This document shows positions 57,645 through 64,000 of a stretch of 64,000 nucleotides of DNA, piece by piece (the stretch's first letter is position 1; each line of letters opens with the position of its first letter). The notes below the pieces were generated by a model. It was not told the DNA's origin. It was given only the letters and a program-made list of their open reading frames with translations, and did no database searches. The position numbers and the translations under genes are program-made. The stretch comes from Eustoma russellianum. Lineage: Eukaryota; Streptophyta; Magnoliopsida; Gentianales; Gentianaceae. The stretch is taken from positions 40,076,463 through 40,140,462 of the forward strand of contig AP025041.1 of the NCBI GenBank assembly GCA_036186865.1, read 5' to 3'.

Positions 57645-57973
57645 TAGAGCAAAGGTCATTCAATAGCCTTGAGGGGCCCGTCCGCTCCAAAAACAAAGAG
57701 CATTGTGGAGGAAATCAGCATCCACTCCAACAACAAAGAGTATTGTAGAGGATGCAAATCAGGAGCCCAGCGGCTTCCTACGTTGAGTGAGGAATTGGGC
57801 TCCTGATTTGAGTGAGGACTTACGCAGTGACCCACACAAGATGTCCCCCTACAAACCAAGCATTCGGTCTAGCAGCAGTTGAACACTCAGACTGTGCGTG
57901 TTCCTGAATTCGAACTCTTGACCTCTTGAAGCAAATTTCAATCCGAGTACCAACTGAACTATGCCCTGGGAGC
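57645..57973 (-). mobile_element. tRNA-derived SINE (minus) with 17-bp target duplication
   Basis: Flanked by perfect ATCCTACCATTTATTCT copies at 57628-57644 and 57974-57990. On the minus strand the head holds pol III promoter boxes as in a tRNA: TAGTTCAGTTGGT (box A, 57961-57949) and GTTCGAATTC (box B, 57915-57906), about 34 nt apart. The body contains a 14-bp perfect inverted repeat (57756-57769 with 57796-57809) and an imperfect 44-bp tandem duplication (about 57676-57754). The length of 329 bp is within the plant SINE range. I do not recognise the family. The inverted repeat would form a hairpin in the RNA. Confidence 0.85.
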
Positions 57974-57990
57974 ATCCTACCATTTATTCT

Positions 57991-58455
57991 AATATTACTT
58001 GAGGAAGAATTCCTCAGATAACAAAATTTCAGAGATTTAATTGAATGTGATTAATTAAATGTAAAAGTACGGTGGTTGTAAAATAGAGGGGGAAATAACC
58101 CGTCCAAATAGCCTGTTGCTATGAATTTTTTATTCTTTTTCACGCTAAAAGGAGGGCGGCACCTTCTGATTATTTTATCAGTCGCCAAGTTCATTTACAA
58201 TGGCGTTGGCATAAGGGTTTCATTTTACAATGGCGTTGGCATAAGATATGCGTATATCATTGTAATTGCCACCGCTAAATTTATGATACAGGATATTCGT
58301 TCTGCCAACAGATAAAACATGTTAGTCACATCAAAACTTGTATTTCTTGAAAGTTTTTTCTATAAGTACCGGAAAAAAATTGAAGGCCTCAGAAATATTA
58401 GAGATTAATTTCTACTACGCAAAAGGGAAAAAAGACAACACTACTGCCAGGGGAG
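57991..58455 (+). promoter_or_regulatory. Promoter and 5' UTR region of LysM-2
   Basis: The right part (58250-58455) is similar to 3531-3729 before LysM-1, with a TATAAGTA box at 58361-58368, about 95 bp before the ATG. Upstream is a direct repeat of about 26 bp, TTACAATGGCGTTGGCATAAG, at 58191-58215 and 58220-58245. LysM-1 has lost or lacks this part because element A lies there. Confidence 0.6.
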
Positions 58456-59539
58456 ATGGCCGGAGCAAACAACATGGCGCGAAAGCTTCTTCTAAACATG
58501 TTTTCTGCAATGATCTTCATTGTCTTGTCTCAGGAGTTTGGATCAGTCCTAAGTGGTAAGACTCCAACCGTTACAAATATCTCTTTGGTTCTTTCCCTCT
58601 TTAAAATACCTTCTCAATGCAAAACTATGTAGCTTCACTAAAAAAACACATGCTAGAAAAGTATGATGTGTGTCATGAAACACGTCACACTTTCCGATGC
58701 ATGTTACTTTCATTAAAGCTACTTTTTTTTGCTTTTTTTTGTGATATAATATCATTCTTTTTTACACCATTATCATCTATATAAGACGATATAACTCTGT
58801 TCTTTTCTTTCACAGCAAGTGTCGAAAAATCAAGTCCCACATGCACTTCAGCTGTTGCAGTGAAGAGTGGAGACACCTGTTTTGATATCTCAAAGGGATT
58901 TAACATGTCTCTCTCATCCTTCGAGGCAATCAATCCAAACGTCAACTGTGATCATCTCTTTGTCGGTCAGTGGCTTTGCGTTAATGGTAAGACTCCATCT
59001 ACCAACACATTTCCTTTTTTTCATGTTTATGCATGCAATGAAATGCCAATAGATTTTATATTTACATGTTTATGGATGCAATAAGTTTTCTACAGTGTCT
59101 GTCATTAAGATAAAACCAAATGGAAACTTATGCTTTCCGGTGAGAATATGGTCCAAATCCTATGACCTTTTCTACTGCCTATTTCTCAAAACTACCCAAA
59201 ATAAAAAATGAGTATATTAACATTTAAAACTGAAATTTGGTGCATCTTTTTCTATACATGCATAGAATATACTCTTCAATTTTAAAGAACACACAAAGAA
59301 CAGGAGCTTCATTTGTATATGACTGAAGGATTCCGCTATTTTCATTCTCAGCAGCAAATGTTGAAAAATCAAGTCCTTTGTGCACTTCAGTGGTTGGAGT
59401 AAAGAATGGAGACACCTGTTTTGAAATCTCCAAGGGATTTAACACAACCCTCTCTTCTTTTAATGCAATCAATCCAAACGTCAACTGCAATGATCTCTTT
59501 GTTGGTCAGTGGCTTTGCGCTAATGGGACTGCGATCTAA
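58456..59539 (+). CDS. LysM-2: small secreted protein with two LysM domains, intact
   Basis: Three exons: 58456-58555, 58816-58986, 59355-59539; introns GT-AG, both in phase 1; 151 residues. Residues 1-34 form a signal peptide (basic start, hydrophobic LLLNMFSAMIFIVL). Exon 2 encodes LysM domain 1 (about 43-90) and exon 3 LysM domain 2 (about 100-148). Each has KSGDTCF or KNGDTCF, a CF-(D/E)ISKGFN helix, INPNVNC and VGQWLC, with four cysteines per domain, as in plant extracellular LysM proteins. LysM folds bind GlcNAc glycans (chitin, peptidoglycan). With no kinase or membrane anchor, an apoplastic glycan-binding role is likely but inferred. The ATG agrees with the paralog and the TATA box. 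One domain per symmetric exon shows growth by exon duplication. An alternative acceptor 3 bp upstream (59352) would add one residue. Confidence 0.9.
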
Positions 59540-59858
59540 TGTTTCTCAACGAAGATTATATGAAGCTGATCATGCCATATATTATATACACCATATAGTC
59601 ATGGATGATATTATGAAAACCGCAGGCTGATTAGGCATCTTCTATATCCAGTTTAATATTACATACATGTGCTCGCAATGGAGCTGTTCAATTTATTTAT
59701 GATTGAAGTTCTTCGTTGTATTCCAACAAGTTTGTTTCTCTTCTTAATTCGCTGTAATTTTCTTTGATTGATGCTAGCCTGTTTCATATCAAAGAAAATG
59801 TTTCTTGCTTTACAAAAATTCTGAAACTTTCCTCTTGTATTGGTTCGTATAAAGTATC
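59540..59858 (+). other. LysM-2 3' UTR and flank
   Basis: Non-coding; similar in parts to the LysM-1 3' flank (TTCGCTGTAATTTTCTT at about 59748-59764). Ends at the gypsy LTR. Confidence 0.5.
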
Positions 59859-60897
59859 TGATGAGCCAAAAAATACTCCTCGTTAGTCAATAAAGGTCAA
59901 TGCAGAAGTAGGGGTAAAAAATGGCTAAGTATGGCAGGTCGGCCTGGTGGTTCACCAGGTCACATGCGGACAGACAGTCCATCTCGGCCACAGGGCCCCT
60001 TCGCCATCTCGACCACACGGTCTCAGCGTCCTCTGGGGCTAATGAATCCACCTCGGACCAAAGGCCACACTTGAGCCTAAGGGTCCCGTCTTGGCCACAA
60101 AGTCTTCATCTCGGCCTATAGCTCCATCTCGACCAAAGAGCTGGACTAGGTTTTGGATCCGACCCATCTGCCGGACTCGGACCACTTTTTATGGCGTCAG
60201 CTACGAGTTTCACGAAAGACCCGTCAATGCTCCTTGGAGTTGGTCACTTTCATCTCGGCAGGCTGACCCCGCATCACCAGTCGTCTCGATTAATCAAACG
60301 GTCATCTCGGACAAGTCGTCATCTCGGGCAAGCACAGTTCTCAGTCACTGTACGCCCAAGCAGAGTCCAGCTTACCAGTAAGTCTGACACCTCAACTTGA
60401 CACGGGGTGTCACGTGGCCCCCATGCAGACTGCCAGACGTCGCAATTACACGACTCCAACTGTTGACCATGCAAGGCAGAGATGCCACACAGCACTCCCC
60501 AGCCACGCGACTATCAACAAAGCCAGCCAGGTGTCGCCAATTCAACTACTTTGGGGACACTCATCTTCAACTTCAACCACTATTAAAGAGGAACTTCATG
60601 GATAATGGAAGGAGAGGACTCTTTTCGAACGCCCATAATAGCCCAAAGAACTCATCTCATCTCGGCTTATACTTGGGCCGACCCAAAACAGGTTCCATAC
60701 AACCTTGATCCTAGCATAAAGCCCTACGCTAATATTCCCACAACTGACTTGAACGTCGGAGGGTTTTTCCGGGGCAGCGCCCTGGGACCCCCAACATTTG
60801 CTTCCCTTTTCAGGTTTCTTTGGAGAGGTCAGGCGAAGGAGTAACGGCGAGATTCCACATCCCAACTTTTACCGTGGTGATAAATCTGACATCATCA
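59859..60897 (+). repeat. Element J 5' LTR
   Basis: 1,039 bp from TGATGAGCC to GACATCATCA; ends match solo LTR I (36522-37489) in reverse. Rich in CATCTCGGC/CTCGGCC words. A possible TATTAAAGAGG box is at about 60582. Several open frames cross it on both strands; none is shared with LTR I or shows a domain. Confidence 0.85.
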
Positions 60898-60921
60898 TTT
60901 TGGTGCTAGAAGGTGGGCCCC
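60898..60921 (+). other. Element J candidate primer binding site
   Basis: TTTTGGTGCTAGAAGGTGGG follows the LTR. It is not the tRNA-Met site of the copia elements; similar GGCGCTAGAAGG sites occur in Tat-type gypsy elements (from memory). The priming tRNA is not identified. Confidence 0.55.
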
Positions 60922-61013
60922 TAAGTCCCTTAACTCATAAAACAGCTTCTCAAGTTTTCTCTAGTGAAAACCCAGAGCTTTTTTAACTGCTCTCGAAAGC
61001 TATCGAGAGAAAA

Positions 61014-61829
61014 ATGAGTGAAACAGGTGGTCAAGGATCTAAGCAATCTCAGATTCCAGAAAGACGCCATCTGCCTTTTTCTGAGCAAACGGAACAGTGT
61101 TCCACGGTGTCAGAAAGTTCCTCATCACCAATTACTCTCACGTATGAGGAACATATGCGAGCTATACATTATGTAGCCCAGAACCCAGTGGTGTTCCAAG
61201 CAGTGGTAAACGAGATGAAAAGGAAAGCCGGTTTGGAAGGTTCCAGTGGTTTCCATCCCAGCAATCTCAGCACGCAAGATGTGGAGTATTCTCCAACTCG
61301 GCCGGGATATCACTCTAGGAGTCAATCTCAGTTTATGGTTGAGGCAAGGCTCTCAGCACAAAGGTCTGATTTCCAGAGTGAAAGGTTCATTCAGAAAGCA
61401 CCTTTGCCAAACGGACATGGCCGAGAAGTCCGTAATAAAGGCAAGGCCCCGCAACAAGAAAGGCATTCTGTCAAGGTTCAGATGGGGGGCCGAGGCAAAG
61501 AAAGGAATTCTTTGTTGGCTTCAAAACCCCGTATCCTCTCTTACATGAGGAAAAAAGGATTGGCAAGAGAACCTCAGCCTCTCACAGGGCCATTCCGCAA
61601 GAACTTACAACTTTATTGCTTATATCATCATGACATTGGGCATGATACAGAAGACTGTAGGCAACTCGGCCAGGAAATTATGCGCTTGATTGAGCTCGGT
61701 CACTTGCAGCAATTCCACGATCCGAGATCAAGGCCACATAATAGGCTCAAGTTGGATAATTCCCGAGAAGGTGGATGCCGACCTGAGCAACAACCTCGGG
61801 ACCCAAAGGATGAGGACTCAGACTCATAG
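61014..61829 (+). CDS. Element J gag-like protein, capsid core absent
   Basis: 271 residues, open from ATG to TAG. The N-terminus is serine/glutamine-rich, the middle basic (KGKAPQQERHSVK), and the C-terminal third has CLYHHDIGHDTEDCRQL (about residues 202-219) followed by LIELGHLQQF. This is the CX2H-type motif that ends the gag of many plant Ty3/gypsy elements. The Retrotrans_gag capsid helices normally upstream are not recognisable. It may bind nucleic acid; particle formation from this protein alone is doubtful. Confidence 0.75.
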   Translation: MSETGGQGSKQSQIPERRHLPFSEQTEQCSTVSESSSSPITLTYEEHMRAIHYVAQNPVVFQAVVNEMKRKAGLEGSSGFHPSNLSTQDVEYSPTRPGYHSRSQSQFMVEARLSAQRSDFQSERFIQKAPLPNGHGREVRNKGKAPQQERHSVKVQMGGRGKERNSLLASKPRILSYMRKKGLAREPQPLTGPFRKNLQLYCLYHHDIGHDTEDCRQLGQEIMRLIELGHLQQFHDPRSRPHNRLKLDNSREGGCRPEQQPRDPKDEDSDS

Positions 61830-61984
61830 AAGCAAAAATTGCTAATGATTGGGTGAACCAATCTCTGACAGTCTGAATTTAAAGAGGGATTATTCACCAA
61901 GCAGTTAAAGCTTCTCAGCTCGGTTTTGTTATAGGCCTAACTCGGCACACAATAGAGTTAAGTTTCCTAAAGCAAGTCCTTGGT

Positions 61985-62245
61985 ACGCCCGAGGCAAGAG
62001 CCCGCTACAGGGTTAAAATTTCTTCTCAGCAGGTCTGGGGAAAGAGCCCGCTACAGGGTTAAAATTTCTTCTCAGCAGGTCTGGGGAAAGAGCCCGCTAC
62101 AGGGTTAAAGTTACACCTCGGTAGGTCTGGGGTAAAAGCCCGTTGTAGGGTAAAACAAGACCTCGGCAAGTCCAAGGCAAGAGCCCGTCAAAGGGAAACA
62201 AAAGACTCGGTCAGACTGAGGCAGGGGCCCGTTACAGGATGAACC
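61985..62245 (+). repeat. 46-bp minisatellite in element J
   Basis: Six units of about 46 bp with GAGCCCG(C/T)TACAGGGTTAAA and CTCAGCAGGTCTGGGG cores, starting at about 61998, 62044, 62090, 62136, 62181 and 62225. The first two are nearly identical; later ones decay. It lies between gag and the antisense gene. Confidence 0.9.
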
Positions 62246-62831
62246 TATATGAATTCAGCAAGTCTAGAAAGGCTAAGTCAGACGTCCGAGGGCGAATTCC
62301 CTAATATTTCACCTCAGCAAACGTACTCCGAGAAAGCCTGGAGAAAAACAGATTATTTCCAAGTATCATCCAGATTGGATCTCGGTTAAGGCAGCACAAG
62401 ATTCTCTTAATCGATCCATGGTTCAGCTTGGCAACATTCCAGGTTCATCTTACATTTAAGAGTTTGTTGCCTTGTTTTGTTAGAACTGATCAGGTTAATT
62501 AAGGTCGAGATAAGAACTTGGCAACAACAAGTTTGAGGAATCAACTCGGCCAAGCAACAAGTTTATTCTGATTTGAAGACAGTTTATTTTCAACGAAGTT
62601 GATCAAGTTTGCTAAGACCGACATGAAAAGTTAGTAACAACAGCGTTGAAAAATAAATTTAGCAAAAAAGCTAAAGAAGGAAGAGGCAACAGAGCCAAAA
62701 AGTTGAAACTTTCATTTATTTACGCATTGAAGTACAATTTGATGTTTGCCCTACTAAAGCTAAACGAAGAAGAGTCTTAAAGCCTAATCATCCTGGTCTT
62801 CATCCCTCAAATCAGCTCCGTCAATAAATTT
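62246..62831. other. Element J spacer, no gene seen
   Basis: About 590 bp with loose CTCGG/AACAAGTTT repeats (for example AACTTGGCAACAACAAGTTTGAGG at about 62514) and no coding signal on either strand. The minus-strand gene ends at its left edge in J coordinates. Confidence 0.45.
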
Positions 62832-64000
62832 CTAAAATAGTTCTTCAAAGTCTTGAGCTGCTAGAGGATTGTATAGTTTGGCTATGCGGGAATCTTCTTT
62901 GTTCAGATCAGGGTGCACTGCAGAGCAGACATCAATGGCCTTCGTTTGGCCATCCTCCATGGCTGAGCCTTGCAGATGGATCATGTTTTTCTCGAAGAAC
63001 TTGGACTTTCTGAAGTCTCGAATGGTTCTGATCTAAGCTTCCATCAAGTTTTCACGTAGTAGATTGATCATCTCTGCATCATTCTTGCTCTTTTGCGCCA
63101 TCTCAGCAATTTGTTTCTTCAAGTACTCAACCTCGTTAAGAGACTGAGTGGAGGCCAGCTCTAGGTCAGCCACCTTGTTTTCCAACTCATCCACCTTAGA
63201 GTTGGAGGTGGCCAACCTTGTCTCAGCATCCTCGGCTCTTTTCTGGAGTTGAGTATTTCCAGCCCGTAGATCATTGTTCTCTTGGGTCAGCTCAGCTCTC
63301 CTCTTCTCAGCTTCTTCAAGTTGCTTCTTCATGGTCTCGAGCTCCCTATGAAACTCCCTGCAGCAAGTTACCAGCTTCATTTCCTGACCTCGGACCTATC
63401 AAAAAGATAGACTTAGAAAGAGGAGTTCATTGACAAAAACAAATAAAGTATTCACAGAAAGATTTGCTTACCAGAGCGATGTTGGACATGAAAGCGTTTG
63501 TCAGCTCGGCAAAGCCAGTTGCCCTAAACTTCTGAAGGTCCCGGGGCAAGATTGCTGCTCTATTCAGCCTTTCGGCAATGACGGGGCTCAGAGCAGAATC
63601 CCCTTCAGAAAACCCAATAAGGATTGGGTCTTGAGTGTTGTCCGGCTGAGGCAGGATTACCTCAGCCGGTTTAGTAAAGATCATTTCTGGGGGCTAAGAT
63701 GGCCCTGGATCACGTCTGCTGGACCCTTCATCCCGTTGTCTTTTCCGGGGACGAAGGCTGGAGTCGTCACCAGCATCTACTGGGATTTCAGAATCAGTTG
63801 GAGCCTGAGGTGGGACCTCGGCCTCAGGTTCATCGTCTACAATTGTGATGGGCAGAGCTGCGCAGAGATGGTAATAAGTTAGAACACAAGCAAGTGTTAA
63901 AACACTTAGAAAATTTTTGTGCATGAAAGAGATACTCACTTGATTCGGACTCCGCTAGCTCGGGCTCAGCAGGAGCAACGCTTGAAACTGGGGGCACCGC
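62832..64000 (-). pseudogene. Antisense spliced gene in element J (coiled-coil protein), two in-frame stops, 5' end outside window
   Basis: Minus strand. Exon 64000-63940, intron 63939-63858 (GT-AG, 82 bp), exon 63857-63472, intron 63471-63396 (76 bp, GTAAG...TTTTGATAG), exon 63395-62832 (TAG 62834-62832). The joined frame encodes an acidic/proline linker, a basic patch (RPRKRQRD), LPRDLQKF, then a long coiled coil from about 63370 to 63070 and a short tail ending FEELF. In-frame TAG codons at 63696-63694 and 63035-63033 interrupt it. It resembles the C-terminal half of plant proteins annotated as putative gypsy-type transposon, an accessory ORF of Tat-lineage elements (from memory). Function unknown. 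Confidence 0.7.

Larger units (their letters stand above)
59859..64000 (+). mobile_element. Element J: gypsy-type (Tat-like) element, pol not seen, right end outside window
   Basis: LTR 59859-60897, candidate PBS, gag remnant, a 46-bp minisatellite and a spliced antisense gene. Tat-lineage Ty3/gypsy elements are known to carry an extra ORF, sometimes antisense, and tandem repeats beyond pol. Here no protease, RT or integrase lies between gag and the antisense gene (61830-62830), so this looks like an internally deleted, non-autonomous form. GC content is clearly higher than in the copia elements. Confidence 0.75.

Noticed and set aside
57906..57961. tRNA gene on the minus strand
   Set aside because: Box A and B are present, but no acceptor stem or anticodon arm can be closed; the 17-bp target duplication around the larger unit shows it is a SINE head.
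59921..60865. Several 60-100 residue frames on both strands in the J LTR
   Set aside because: GC-rich LTR sequence; frames overlap each other and are not kept in solo LTR I.

Overview
The window is repeat-dense plant nuclear DNA. Evidence: copia- and gypsy-type LTR retrotransposons with plant tRNA-Met-type primer sites, an RTE-type LINE tail, a tRNA-derived SINE, and a spliced small secreted LysM gene with GT-AG introns. A eudicot is most likely. The (TTG)-tailed TS-like repeat hints at an asterid such as Solanales, with low confidence. I see no bacterial, organellar or viral-episome content.

The only host genes I recognise are two paralogous LysM genes about 45 kb apart. The left copy (3730-14620) is dead. 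A 9.8 kb retrotransposon (element B) sits in exon 1 with a 5-bp target duplication (GCAAC), and a second lesion brings a stop in the rest of that exon. The right copy (58456-59539, three exons, 151 residues) is intact.

Layout, left to right: A, a copia 3' half plus LTR (1-3530). LysM-1 promoter and first codons. B (3748-13508), a Sirevirus-type copia with an extra ORF after pol. Rest of LysM-1. M (about 15130-20140, minus), a decayed Sirevirus-like copia that contains an RTE LINE tail and solo LTR H. Unit U1, a duplicated non-coding segment, split by C (21784-31756), a second Sirevirus-type family, then by D (31827 to about 36190), a 3'-truncated copia. Unit U2 (about 36191-38045), carrying solo gypsy LTR I. 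E (38046-57595), a copia split by solo LTR F and by full-length G (42136-53606). A SINE (57645-57973). LysM-2. J (59859 to the window end), a gypsy-type element with a gag remnant, no visible pol, a 46-bp minisatellite and a spliced antisense gene.

Most insertion edges are supported by exact 5-bp target duplications: B GCAAC, C AGAAG, E AAAAT, G AAACG, H ATTAT, I ATAAT. The order of events can therefore be read: E before F and G; M before H and the LINE; the U1/U2 duplication before C and I.

The most interesting signal is shared by B and C. Each has its own short repeat array in the first third of the LTR. In C this is a 20-bp palindrome, GACATCGATCGATCGATGTC; in B it is GGCGCTT/TTCGAACGCC words. 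Each family carries the same words again in the pol-ORF3 gap, followed by a TATA-like sequence. The array sequences are unrelated but the placement is the same, which suggests an internal promoter for ORF3. B, C and G also share a splice-acceptor-like gag/protease junction.
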